This document shows, piece after piece, positions 9,129-17,303 of a stretch of DNA of 45,068 nt. The stretch's first letter is position 1, and each line of letters begins with the position of its first letter. The stretch is from positions 1 to 45,068 of the forward strand of contig JAJYZP010000010.1 in the NCBI GenBank assembly GCA_021799875.1. Direction: 5' to 3'. This stretch comes from Actinomycetes bacterium. GTDB lineage: Bacteria; Actinomycetota; Acidimicrobiia; Acidimicrobiales; Acidimicrobiaceae. Made by a program: the position numbers and the translations under genes. The notes under the pieces were generated by a model. It saw only the letters and a list, made by a program, of their open reading frames with translations. It had not been told where the DNA came from and did no database searches.

Positions 9129-10271
9129 GTGACCTTCACGATGGAGACACGAGCAAAACAGGTTCGTGAGACGCTTATTCGCTTCGATTACGGCCTGGTG
9201 ATCGTCAGTATTGCAATATCGATTCTCGGCGTCATTATGGTGTACTCCGCAACGAGGGTAAACCTGAAGCTGCAAGGGCTAAGTCCGACCTACTATCTCG
9301 ACCGTCAAGCCATCTATGTCGTGATCGGTATCGTAGTAATGTTCGTGGTTGCAGCTGTGGACTATCGAAAGATCTCTTCGTGGTCTTGGCCTGCATACGT
9401 CGCAGTGTTTCTGGCTCTTCTTGGCGTGTACGTGCCACATATCGGTAAGACAGCCCTTGGAGCCCAGCGCTGGTACCAGCTTGGTCCCTTCCAACTTCAA
9501 CCTTCTGAGTTTGCAACGATCGCCATCATTTTGGTGGTCTCGTTCCTCGCCGAGCAGTTTCAGTGCGAGATCACCTTTCGACGACTCCTAATTATCTTGG
9601 CACTCGTCGGCGTGCCGATGGTCTTGATCATCAAGCAGCCCGACCTTGGCACCGGACTCATCGTTGGCGTGGTGGCGATGGGAATGTTGGTAGCGGCCAG
9701 GACACCCGGACGCTACCTCTTACTCCTTTTGGTGGCAGCGATCATCGGAATGTATCTCGTGGTGCATCTCGGGATCTTAAAACACTTCCAGCTTGAGCGT
9801 TTGATTGGCTTCATTAACCAGTCAAAAAATCCCCTTGGTACGTATGGATATAATTTGACAGAGTCGAAGATAGCTATCGGAGCAGGCGGATTTTGGGGTA
9901 CTGGGCTCTTTCACGGTACGCAGACCAACCTGGCGTACGTCCCAGAGCAACAGACCGACTTCATTTTCACGGCAGTAGCGGAGCAACTAGGCTTCGTAGG
10001 AGCGTCACTACTACTCGTTGCATTCGGATTTGTATCCTGGCGAATTTGGAGAGCGTTGCGCTGGGCAAAAGATGACCTTGGTCGAGTCATGGTCGCAGGA
10101 GTTCTCTCGCTTGTGGTCTATTCGGTCTTCCAAAATGCAGGAATGACGATGGGTATCATGCCGATTACCGGGATACCGCTCCCGTTCCTCTCCTACGGTG
10201 GTTCTGCGATGCTCGCTTTTTTTGGAGGAATCGGACTCGTGCTGAACGTTGGGATGAGGCGGGCACGCTGA
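9129..10271 (+). CDS. rodA: SEDS peptidoglycan glycosyltransferase, RodA type
   Basis: Polytopic membrane enzyme of the FtsW/RodA/SpoVE family that polymerises lipid II glycan strands with a class B PBP partner. It is 380 aa, as usual for RodA, with about ten membrane segments. Family signatures visible are the GAQRWYQLGPFQLQPSEFA block, KQPDLGTGL (with the conserved Asp) and the C-terminal PITGIPLPFLSYGGSAM block. GTG 9129 is chosen with the TAGATT box; an in-frame ATG at 9141 is possible. No mreBCD or PBP gene adjoins. Its stop overlaps a micro-ORF start (TGATG), which leads into the DUF151 gene. Confidence 0.88.
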   Translation: MTFTMETRAKQVRETLIRFDYGLVIVSIAISILGVIMVYSATRVNLKLQGLSPTYYLDRQAIYVVIGIVVMFVVAAVDYRKISSWSWPAYVAVFLALLGVYVPHIGKTALGAQRWYQLGPFQLQPSEFATIAIILVVSFLAEQFQCEITFRRLLIILALVGVPMVLIIKQPDLGTGLIVGVVAMGMLVAARTPGRYLLLLLVAAIIGMYLVVHLGILKHFQLERLIGFINQSKNPLGTYGYNLTESKIAIGAGGFWGTGLFHGTQTNLAYVPEQQTDFIFTAVAEQLGFVGASLLLVAFGFVSWRIWRALRWAKDDLGRVMVAGVLSLVVYSVFQNAGMTMGIMPITGIPLPFLSYGGSAMLAFFGGIGLVLNVGMRRAR

Positions 10272-10324
10272 TGAAGCTCGTGAAGACCGCTTACTCCGTG
10301 CCGCGGAAGGAACTCCTCAGGTGA
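10271..10324 (+). CDS. Putative 17-codon coupling micro-ORF between rodA and the DUF151 gene
   Basis: ATG at 10271 overlaps the rodA stop (TGATG), and its own TGA at 10322 overlaps the GTG of the next gene (GTGA). The peptide would be MKLVKTAYSVPRKELLR. Its 3' part carries AAGGA (10308-10312), a Shine-Dalgarno 8 nt before the next GTG. Ribosomes finishing rodA could re-start here and hand over to the nuclease gene. Whether the peptide itself matters, or exists, is unknown. Confidence 0.3.
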   Translation: MKLVKTAYSVPRKELLR

Positions 10325-10887
10325 ACTCGGCCGTGGATCGACCTTCGTCTGCACTGGAGGACTCTAGCGTCGGTACCGAGGCAGATGCCGGATCTACAGC
10401 TGGCGGACCTGAGGGCGTACCTGGTGACGAGCAGGCGGGTGCGGAGAAAGATCCGACTCGTGTGCTAGCCCCAACGACAGATCGACTTGCAACCATGCGG
10501 CCGGTTCGGCTCGCTGAGGTGGGGGTGGCGCTTCCGGAAACGTTCGGCAGGATGACGCTGGAAGCGCAAGACGACAGTGGACTTCGTTTGACCATACCGG
10601 TCTCTTTGGAGCAGGCCTCCCAGCTCGCTGTCGCCCTTCATGGAATCGAAGTGCCTCGTCCGCTCGCTTCTGACCTCGTGATCTCGCTATTCACGGCCTT
10701 TGACGTCAATCTCGACATGGTGGCGATCACTGGACTGTCCGGTGGAAACTATCTCGCTGAGATCGTAGCTACCGCTTCAAACGGTCGTCATCGCCGTTTG
10801 CCCGCCCGAGCATCTGATGCGGTAGTGCTTGCGACGAGAGTTCGCCCTAACGTACCGATCATGGTGTTTGAGGGACTGTTACGCTAG
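10321..10887 (+). CDS. DUF151 / bifunctional nuclease family protein
   Basis: 188 aa. Residues 1-55 are a low-complexity acidic/Ala/Gly/Ser tail. Residues about 60-188 are a DUF151 (BFN) domain, with the DLVISLFTAFDVNLDMVAI strand-helix block and the hallmark ARASDAVVLATR (family: R-x-S-D-A-hydrophobic). Members have DNase/RNase activity in plants and bacteria, but the bacterial role is poorly defined. GTG 10321 has AAGGA 8 nt upstream and overlaps the stop of a 17-codon ORF. The last 29 bp overlap the 3' end of the convergent SEDS gene, so the two mRNAs are antisense there. The acidic tail is an oddity for the family. Confidence 0.82.
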   Translation: MNSAVDRPSSALEDSSVGTEADAGSTAGGPEGVPGDEQAGAEKDPTRVLAPTTDRLATMRPVRLAEVGVALPETFGRMTLEAQDDSGLRLTIPVSLEQASQLAVALHGIEVPRPLASDLVISLFTAFDVNLDMVAITGLSGGNYLAEIVATASNGRHRRLPARASDAVVLATRVRPNVPIMVFEGLLR

Positions 10888-12235
10888 GGCTCGACCGGAC
10901 AGGTGGACCGTAGGTGACGTTCCCTTCGTGTGAGATCCTGGTGAGGATCGCTATCAGAACGTAGTTGGCGAGAAGCGACGACCCTCCGTAGGCGACAAAT
11001 GGAAGCGTGACGCCGGTGAGCGGTAGCACTCGAGTGACACCGGCGATGATAAAGAAGGTCTGGAGTGCAAAGATGAGCGTGAAGGAGAACGCGGTGAGCG
11101 AGGAGAACTCGGTTCTTGCGCGAACGGCGGTTCGAAATCCGGCGCCGACGATGAGAAGGATCGCAAAAAGGATGGCAGTAGTTCCTAAGAGTCCCATCTC
11201 CTCACCGATGGCTGCGAAGATAAAATCGGAGGTGACCACAGGAATCAAGGTCGGGTGACCGAGGCCCAATCCGGTCCCGGTGAGGCCTCCACTACCGAAC
11301 GCGTACTGTCCTTGTACGATCTGATATCCAGTTGACAGAGCATACTTCCAAGGATCGAGCCAGATGGTAATCCTCTCGTTGACCTGATAGAAGAGCTTGT
11401 CGGCCACGAAAAAGCCGACTGCGAAGAGTGCAAGTCCAAATCCCACGAAGACCTTGTTGGCTGTGGCAATCCAAAGCATCGTCAAAAATGTTGTGAACAG
11501 TAGTAGACCGAAGCCGATATCTCTCTCCGCCGTCATGACCAAGAGTGAGAGGGCCCATGCAGCTCCGAGTGGACCAAAAGTACGCAGAGCCACGGACCGA
11601 GTGGAGCGATTGCGAAGGGAAAAGCGTCGGAGTAGGTCTTGCTTGTCGGTGAGGTAGGAGGCCGTGAAGACCGCAAGGAGGAGCTTTGCTGCCTCTACGG
11701 GTTGGAAAGAGAGCGGACCGACGCGTATCCAGAGACGTTCACCATTGATGTTCTGTCCGATGTGAGGGATCAGTGGTGTGAAGAGGAGAACTACTCCTCC
11801 GGCAACGAGTAGGTAGCGGTAGCGGTCAAGGGTATCGGAGGATCGAACGATGAGGAGCGTTGCGATGTACGCCGTTACGCCGACAATAGTCCAGATCACT
11901 TGGAGCCGGCCTTCTGCGACGTCGAGACGATGAATGACAACGAACCCTATGCCATTTAAGAGCGAGGCTAAGGGTAGGAAGCTTGGGTCTGCGAGTGGGG
12001 CGAGCTTGCGATTTGCAATGTGGGCAAGGTAGGGTGCGACAATAATCGTTGCGATGTAAGGATTGAACGTAAGCGTAGCGGATGGATGTTGTCCGTAGAG
12101 GGCGAGTAGGTAGGCGAGAGCGGTGGCCAGCGAGACGAGAAGGAGAAGTCCAAGCTCGATGCGTCGACGCCGTGGCTCGACCGTGTACACGCTCTGTCGA
12201 GAGGGTCGAGGGTTCACTGCGAGGCGTTGTGGCAT
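10859..12235 (-). CDS. ftsW: Second SEDS protein, FtsW/RodA family, actinobacterial long type
   Basis: 458-aa polytopic membrane protein of the same peptidoglycan polymerase family as the 9129 gene but clearly diverged. Signatures are NGERLWIRVGPLSFQPVEAAKLLL, AERDIGFGLLLF (Asp in the conserved place), SDFIFAAIGEE and PLTGVTLPFVAYGGSSLLANY. The 30-residue Arg-rich N-terminal tail and 20-residue C-terminal tail resemble actinobacterial FtsW/RodA found next to pbpA and pstP; neither is here. AGGA about 8 nt upstream supports ATG 12235. Symbol is tentative: FtsW (septum) and RodA (side wall) cannot be told apart from the sequence alone. Divergent from ppk1. Confidence 0.85.
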   Translation of the reverse strand: MPQRLAVNPRPSRQSVYTVEPRRRRIELGLLLLVSLATALAYLLALYGQHPSATLTFNPYIATIIVAPYLAHIANRKLAPLADPSFLPLASLLNGIGFVVIHRLDVAEGRLQVIWTIVGVTAYIATLLIVRSSDTLDRYRYLLVAGGVVLLFTPLIPHIGQNINGERLWIRVGPLSFQPVEAAKLLLAVFTASYLTDKQDLLRRFSLRNRSTRSVALRTFGPLGAAWALSLLVMTAERDIGFGLLLFTTFLTMLWIATANKVFVGFGLALFAVGFFVADKLFYQVNERITIWLDPWKYALSTGYQIVQGQYAFGSGGLTGTGLGLGHPTLIPVVTSDFIFAAIGEEMGLLGTTAILFAILLIVGAGFRTAVRARTEFSSLTAFSFTLIFALQTFFIIAGVTRVLPLTGVTLPFVAYGGSSLLANYVLIAILTRISHEGNVTYGPPVRSSPSVTVPQTP

Positions 12236-12288
12236 GGAGTTTTCCTAAATCTTCTCTCGGTCACTGCATGTAGCGTCCTACTTTCACC

Positions 12289-12294
12289 TACCTT
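12289..12294 (+). promoter_or_regulatory. Candidate -10 box (TACCTT) of ppk1, leaderless
   Basis: TACCTT ends 7 nt before the GTG at 12302. The AGG at 12298-12300 is too close to the GTG to act as a Shine-Dalgarno, so a leaderless start is the simplest reading. Confidence 0.35.
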
Positions 12295-12301
12295 ACTAGG
12301 T

Positions 12302-14413
12302 GTGGAGATTTCATATCAGTCCGACCCAGATTCCTCCGGCTCAGCTCGCTTTACGAATCGTGAGCTCTCGTGGTTGCAGTTTGCCTCTCGTTTACTCGAT
12401 CTCGCCTACGATGAAACGCTTCCAACACTCGAGCGCTTGAAGTTCTTGGCCATCTTCTATCAGGGTCTCGATGAGTTCTTCCAGGTTCGGATAGCTGGCC
12501 TTAAAGACCAGCTGGCGGCCCATCATCGCCTACTCTCGCCCGACGGCCGCACTCCCAGGGAACAGCTTCAGAGCGTCAAGGTCGATCTCGATAAACTTTT
12601 TATCCGTGTACACGCCTTGTGGGGCGAGCTCTGCGGCGATCTCGAGCGGGCAGGGATCGAGATCATCGGTGTTCGAGATACGTCGCGAGAGGAGCGAGCC
12701 TTTCTTCGTCGAAGCTTCGCAGATGAGATCTATCCGATCTTGACTCCGCTTGCGATCGACCCATCGCACCCCTTCCCCTACATCTCTAATCTCTCCCTTA
12801 ATCTTGCGGTTCGGATCGACAACGTGGTTCAGATCGATAGCTCGGATCGCTCCGAGCTCAAGATCGCCCGAGTAAAAGTACCTCCGATCGTCAATCGGTT
12901 CGTTGAGCTCGGTACGAGCGGACGTTTCGTTCCACTCGAGGAGATTATTGCAGATAACGTCCACATGCTGTTTCCGAACGTTGAAGTCGTCTCAACCTCG
13001 TATTTTCGGGTCACTCGTAACGCAGATATCATCTTGGAGGAGGGTGAGGCCGATGATCTGCTCGAGCTCGTAGCCACCGAACTTCGTCGTCGCAGATTTG
13101 GTCGTGCGGTCCGACTTGAGGTGAGTACCGATACCGATGCAGACGTTGCTGAGCTTCTGATTCGAGAGCTCGACATACACCCTGACGACGTCTATCGCTC
13201 CGCCATACCTCTAGGTCTGGACGCTCTCTGGGATCTCTATAGACTCGACCGACCGGAACTCAAATCTCCTCAACCGCCCACGGTCCCTCCCGTTGAGCTG
13301 GTCGACCAGGCCGGCGATACGCTCGACGTCTTTACCATTCTCAAAGATCGTGACGTTTTGGTCCATCACCCCTACGAGTCGTTCTCACTCTCGGTCGAGA
13401 GTTTCATAGCTCAGGCCGCTCGGGACCCTGATGTCTTGGCGATCAAGCAGACGCTCTATCGAACCTCTGGTGATTCGACAATCGTTAACTCACTAGTAGA
13501 AGCTGCTGAGCGTGGCAAACAGGTTGCCGTTCTCGTCGAGGTCAAGGCGCGTTTTGACGAACTCGCAAATATCACGTGGGCGAAGACGCTCGAGGAGGCA
13601 GGTGTTCACGTTGTCTACGGGCTCGTGGGGCTCAAGACCCACCTGAAGGCGATCCTCGTGGTTCGAAAAGAGGGTGAGAGCCTCGTGCGATACTGTCACC
13701 TTGGAACCGGCAACTACAACGCCCGAACGGCGAAGTCGTACGAGGATTTCGGCTTCTTGACCTCGAGGCAGGCCTTTGGTGAAGATCTGACCGAGGTCTT
13801 CAATATGTTGACTGGATTCTCCGATCCCGAACGATATCAACGTCTTGTACTTGCCCCCCGGTTCCTTCGCAGCTATCTCAGTGAGTTGATCGATGCGGAA
13901 GGCCGCAAAGGTGAACAAGGTCGAATCGTGATCAAGGTGAACGGACTGGTCGATCCTGAGATGATTGACCAGCTCTACCGAGCCTCGCAAGCGGGCGTCG
14001 AGATCGACCTCATCGTGCGAGGTATCTGCTCGTTACGGCCCGGTATAGCGGGGCTCTCAGAGTCGATTCGTGTTCGTTCCATCGTCGGAAGCGTCCTTGA
14101 GCACTCTCGTATCTACTGCTTTGGTGGTCCAGATCCTCTTGCGACCAAGGTATTTCTCTCGTCGGCCGACCTGATGACTCGTAATCTCGATCGTAGGGTG
14201 GAGGTGCTCTTTCCTCTTGAATCGAACGCGCTTCGGGACCGGGTGCTTGAATTCTTGGATCTGGAACTCGCTGACGATCAGAGGAGTTGGACCCTGACTG
14301 CAGAGCACGGTTGGCAGAGAGTCGTGGCTACGAAGGGGGTCAATGCCCAGGAGCTCCTCGGAGTAGCTGCGTTCGAACGCTCACGAGCTCGCAGCGATCG
14401 GCGTGTGCTGTGA
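12302..14413 (+). CDS. ppk1: Polyphosphate kinase PPK1
   Basis: Reversibly polymerises the terminal phosphate of ATP into inorganic polyphosphate. The protein from GTG 12302 is 703 aa, normal for PPK1. It opens with the typical RFTNRELSWLQFASRLL; the catalytic region has IKQTLYRTSGDS, GLVGLKTHLKAILV with the autophosphorylated His (about 447; E. coli His435) and HLGTGNYNARTAKSYEDFG. A second active-site His is in LEHSRIYCF (about 601). A TTG at 12227 would add 25 residues and overlap the divergent SEDS gene, so I prefer 12302. Its stop overlaps the next start (GTGA), and ppx follows, making a polyphosphate operon. Confidence 0.95.
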   Translation: MEISYQSDPDSSGSARFTNRELSWLQFASRLLDLAYDETLPTLERLKFLAIFYQGLDEFFQVRIAGLKDQLAAHHRLLSPDGRTPREQLQSVKVDLDKLFIRVHALWGELCGDLERAGIEIIGVRDTSREERAFLRRSFADEIYPILTPLAIDPSHPFPYISNLSLNLAVRIDNVVQIDSSDRSELKIARVKVPPIVNRFVELGTSGRFVPLEEIIADNVHMLFPNVEVVSTSYFRVTRNADIILEEGEADDLLELVATELRRRRFGRAVRLEVSTDTDADVAELLIRELDIHPDDVYRSAIPLGLDALWDLYRLDRPELKSPQPPTVPPVELVDQAGDTLDVFTILKDRDVLVHHPYESFSLSVESFIAQAARDPDVLAIKQTLYRTSGDSTIVNSLVEAAERGKQVAVLVEVKARFDELANITWAKTLEEAGVHVVYGLVGLKTHLKAILVVRKEGESLVRYCHLGTGNYNARTAKSYEDFGFLTSRQAFGEDLTEVFNMLTGFSDPERYQRLVLAPRFLRSYLSELIDAEGRKGEQGRIVIKVNGLVDPEMIDQLYRASQAGVEIDLIVRGICSLRPGIAGLSESIRVRSIVGSVLEHSRIYCFGGPDPLATKVFLSSADLMTRNLDRRVEVLFPLESNALRDRVLEFLDLELADDQRSWTLTAEHGWQRVVATKGVNAQELLGVAAFERSRARSDRRVL

Positions 14414-15570
14414 CGAGGGAGGAAGAGTTTAAGGTCGATCTCACAGATCTCGGTATCGAGAGCGCTCGACCTCTTGTCCTTGACTCCATCGATGCGGTGG
14501 GACTCGAAGTCGTTCGTGAAAGCCAGCGGTCTCAAATCTCAAGATACTTCGATAGTCCCGATGGAGCGTTGGCCCAACTCAATGTTGGACTACGCTTTCG
14601 CTCTAGCATCACGAGCGAATCGAGACCATCTCTCGTGACGGAAGGACTGACCACTGGTCGGTGGTGTCTCAAGCTTCCCTATCGTGCCCTAGGTCACGTT
14701 GCGAGTGTGATTCGAGATGAGTTCGAAGTCGAAGGGACCGGTTCTGGTCCCCCACGCGAGCTCTTCCTCGCCTTGGACTACGTCTTCGGTGGGCTTCGGC
14801 CGTTGACCTCTTTGGCGTTGATTCGTACCGATCGGTCTACCTTCATTGTTGCCACGCCCGGCGATCGTGCAGAAGCGGAGGTCGACGTCGATGATGTCTC
14901 GATTCTTGAGCCGAGCCTAGGTCACTTCGTTGAAGTCGAGATCGAATCCTTGCGAGGTGCCATGACTGAGGCCCCCGTGGCACTTTTTCATAGACTGACT
15001 GCGCAAGGGGGTCGAGCATCGTCGCGCAGTAAACTCGAGCGAGCGCTTGGCAACACTACAGAGGTCGAGCATCAGGAAGGTCGTCCTCCGACTCCGGACT
15101 TCGACTATCAACGCGTGCTCGGCCTCAAGGTACGACTCGGAGCCTGTGGTCTAGGATCCGCAGAGGAGATGGTCTGGAACGCTTTAGAGATGCTTGCTTG
15201 GCTGATAGGTCAAGGTGGGCGATGGAGCCTTCCTCGCTCCGTGCTTGCTCTCTGCGGGTGCACTCTGGCTTACCTGGTACGAGCAGAGCAGCGAAGCGGT
15301 CCGGATGCAGTAACGAGTCCATTTTCGAGTATGGCGGAGCAGCAGTGGGTGGCGACGCTCTGCGATGGAGTTGCGGACTTCGAAGAGTCGGGGGAGGGTG
15401 AGGTTCTCGACGGGCGGCTTGGGCCGCCTCTTGATTGTATGAAGTCAGGGTTGGGAGAGGTCGATCGCTGTCTCGCTGCGGCGATTGCACGAGCCGATCG
15501 AGAGGCCGTTCGGAGAGGCTACGAGATCTTCTTGCGTACGTACTTCGAGCTAGACTCCGAAAGACGTTGA
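14410..15570 (+). CDS. CYTH-domain (triphosphate tunnel metalloenzyme-like) protein with unassigned C-terminal half
   Basis: 386 aa from GTG 14410, which overlaps the ppk1 stop (GTGA). The N-terminus VTREEEFKVDL carries the E-x-E-x-K signature of CYTH tunnel enzymes. Further strand features are R-F-R-S (about 60), W-C-L-K-L-P-Y and an acidic-aliphatic pair FVEVEIESL near 180, as expected for a triphosphate-binding tunnel (residues about 1-220). Many relatives carry a CHAD helical domain next, but residues 230-386 lack the conserved His and Arg pattern I would expect of CHAD. Context between ppk1 and ppx suggests hydrolysis or binding of polyphosphate or another triphosphate; this is inference. 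Confidence 0.72.
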   Translation: MTREEEFKVDLTDLGIESARPLVLDSIDAVGLEVVRESQRSQISRYFDSPDGALAQLNVGLRFRSSITSESRPSLVTEGLTTGRWCLKLPYRALGHVASVIRDEFEVEGTGSGPPRELFLALDYVFGGLRPLTSLALIRTDRSTFIVATPGDRAEAEVDVDDVSILEPSLGHFVEVEIESLRGAMTEAPVALFHRLTAQGGRASSRSKLERALGNTTEVEHQEGRPPTPDFDYQRVLGLKVRLGACGLGSAEEMVWNALEMLAWLIGQGGRWSLPRSVLALCGCTLAYLVRAEQRSGPDAVTSPFSSMAEQQWVATLCDGVADFEESGEGEVLDGRLGPPLDCMKSGLGEVDRCLAAAIARADREAVRRGYEIFLRTYFELDSERR

Positions 15571-15586
15571 AAGCGGTGGTAGCAAT

Positions 15587-17290
15587 ATGGTCAATGCACG
15601 ACCACGCAGAAGCTCGGGTGTAACGGCAAGCGTAGTGAGTGCGCTGTCGCGCTCCACGACGCAGCGGTTGACCCCAGAGTCCGCTAAGAACGGAGCGTCT
15701 CCGCCGTCCCCAGATCCAATCGTGGGTGCGCTCGATCTCGGTTCGAACTCGTTCCACCTGCTCGTGGTGCGGGCACATGCAGATCGAAGTTTCGATATCT
15801 TGATCTCTGAGAAGGAGATGCTCCGTCTCGGTGAGGAGGTAGGGGTCTCCGGACGCTTCTCGATGCCCTCCATTCAACGTGCTGTCGAGGTAGTGCGCCG
15901 TTTCCGTTCGATGGCGGAGACTCTTGGCTGCTGGGAGTTTACGGTCTGTGCGACCGCTGCGTTTCGAGAGGCAGAGAACTGCGAGGAGATGGTCGGGGCG
16001 ATCGAGCGTGCGACGGGTCTCAAGGTCTCGGTCATCTCTGGTTTTCGAGAGGCGGAGCTGATCTATCTCGCTATCCGTTCTGCCCTGCCAATCGGTACGA
16101 TACCGGTCGTGACCGCCGATCTCGGTGGAGGATCGCTCGAGATGTCCATTGGGGATCAGTGGCAACAGTACTGTGGCACCTCTCTGCGTCTCGGTGTCGG
16201 TCGGCTGATGTCGAAGTTTCCCCACCACGATCCACTCTGGGACCCAGAGCGGAGAGAGATCAGGAGCTATATTCGGGAGCACCTTGAACCCTTTGTACGT
16301 CGGATCGTTGAGTTCCAACCGAATCGCCTCATCGTCTCCTCGGGAACTTTGAATACGATCGTTGCGTTGGCCGATGATGAACGTCACAAACGTGAGAGTC
16401 GGAAGCTAGAGACGACCGTACCCCGTGGTATCCGCGAGGTGAGCGCCGAAGACGTACGCGCTCTTTCGGATCTGATCTCTGCCTCAACCCCTCAGCAGCG
16501 ACTTCGTCGGCTCGGTATTGACGAGAAACGCAACGACCAGCTCCCGATTGGCTACCTCGTACTCTGTGAGATCTTGGACATGAGCGGTCTCGATACGATC
16601 CTCGCTTCACCGTGGGCCATGCGTGAAGGTATCGTCTTAGATGCGCTCTCTCGAAGGAGCGATTTTGAGTTCACCTACGACGTTGGTGAGTTACGGCTTG
16701 GCTCGATACGAGCGGTAGCTGGACGATTCCTCGCTTCGACCGCCCATGTCGAACACGTTGCGAGGCTCACAACGCAACTTGGTGATGCGCTTGGGGGAGT
16801 GCTGCACCTCGATCGATCCGATCTCGAACTGCTCTTCTGTGCGGCACTTCTGCACGATATCGGCGAGGCCGTCTCTCAAGATGGCCATGACCGACACTCC
16901 GCCTATCTCGTCGAATCGGTCGATCTTCGGGGCTTTACCGCTGAAGAACGGGCGATACTCTCGACGCTCGTCCGATATCACAAGAAAGGATCGCCGAAGC
17001 TCGCTGAGCATCAGGCTCTCGGTGCGATACCTCCTCAGCGGCGAGAGCGGATACCGGCTCAGTTGGGGCTTTTGCGTGTCGCCGACGCTCTGGATCGAGC
17101 TCACCAAGGCAGCGTTCGATCGGTCTCTACCGAGATCTCCTCTGACGAGCTGGCCTTAGTCGTCAATACAGAGTCCGATATCACCCATGAGATCAACGGT
17201 ATTCGCAAGAAAGGCTCGCTCCTGGAGTCGGTTCTCGGTCGGCGGATTCGTGTCGATGTCGTCCCTGAGGTCGTCGGTCTAGATCTGTAG
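15587..17290 (+). CDS. ppx: Ppx/GppA exopolyphosphatase family protein with C-terminal HD domain
   Basis: Degrades polyphosphate from the end, or converts pppGpp to ppGpp; the two activities cannot be separated here. The 567-aa protein has a 45-residue low-complexity tail, then the ASKHA phosphatase fold with ALDLGSNSFHLLV (phosphate 1 loop) and DLGGGSLEMS (phosphate 2 loop). The C-terminal third is an HD domain, LLHDIGEAVSQDGHDRHS, as in long Ppx/GppA proteins. ATG 15587 follows GGTGG about 7 nt upstream and lies 16 bp after the CYTH gene, so it is probably co-transcribed with ppk1. PPK2 lies 11 kb away. Confidence 0.9.
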   Translation: MVNARPRRSSGVTASVVSALSRSTTQRLTPESAKNGASPPSPDPIVGALDLGSNSFHLLVVRAHADRSFDILISEKEMLRLGEEVGVSGRFSMPSIQRAVEVVRRFRSMAETLGCWEFTVCATAAFREAENCEEMVGAIERATGLKVSVISGFREAELIYLAIRSALPIGTIPVVTADLGGGSLEMSIGDQWQQYCGTSLRLGVGRLMSKFPHHDPLWDPERREIRSYIREHLEPFVRRIVEFQPNRLIVSSGTLNTIVALADDERHKRESRKLETTVPRGIREVSAEDVRALSDLISASTPQQRLRRLGIDEKRNDQLPIGYLVLCEILDMSGLDTILASPWAMREGIVLDALSRRSDFEFTYDVGELRLGSIRAVAGRFLASTAHVEHVARLTTQLGDALGGVLHLDRSDLELLFCAALLHDIGEAVSQDGHDRHSAYLVESVDLRGFTAEERAILSTLVRYHKKGSPKLAEHQALGAIPPQRRERIPAQLGLLRVADALDRAHQGSVRSVSTEISSDELALVVNTESDITHEINGIRKKGSLLESVLGRRIRVDVVPEVVGLDL

Positions 17291-17303
17291 AGAGTTTGTT
17301 TCG

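Noticed and set aside
12227-12301. TTG 12227 as the ppk1 start
   Set aside because: It would overlap the divergent SEDS gene start and add 25 hydrophobic residues not seen in PPK1.
15125-16387. 420-codon minus-strand open frame
   Set aside because: It lies wholly antisense to the CYTH and ppx genes, is rich in Arg, His and Ser as expected for a shadow frame, and has no recognisable motif.
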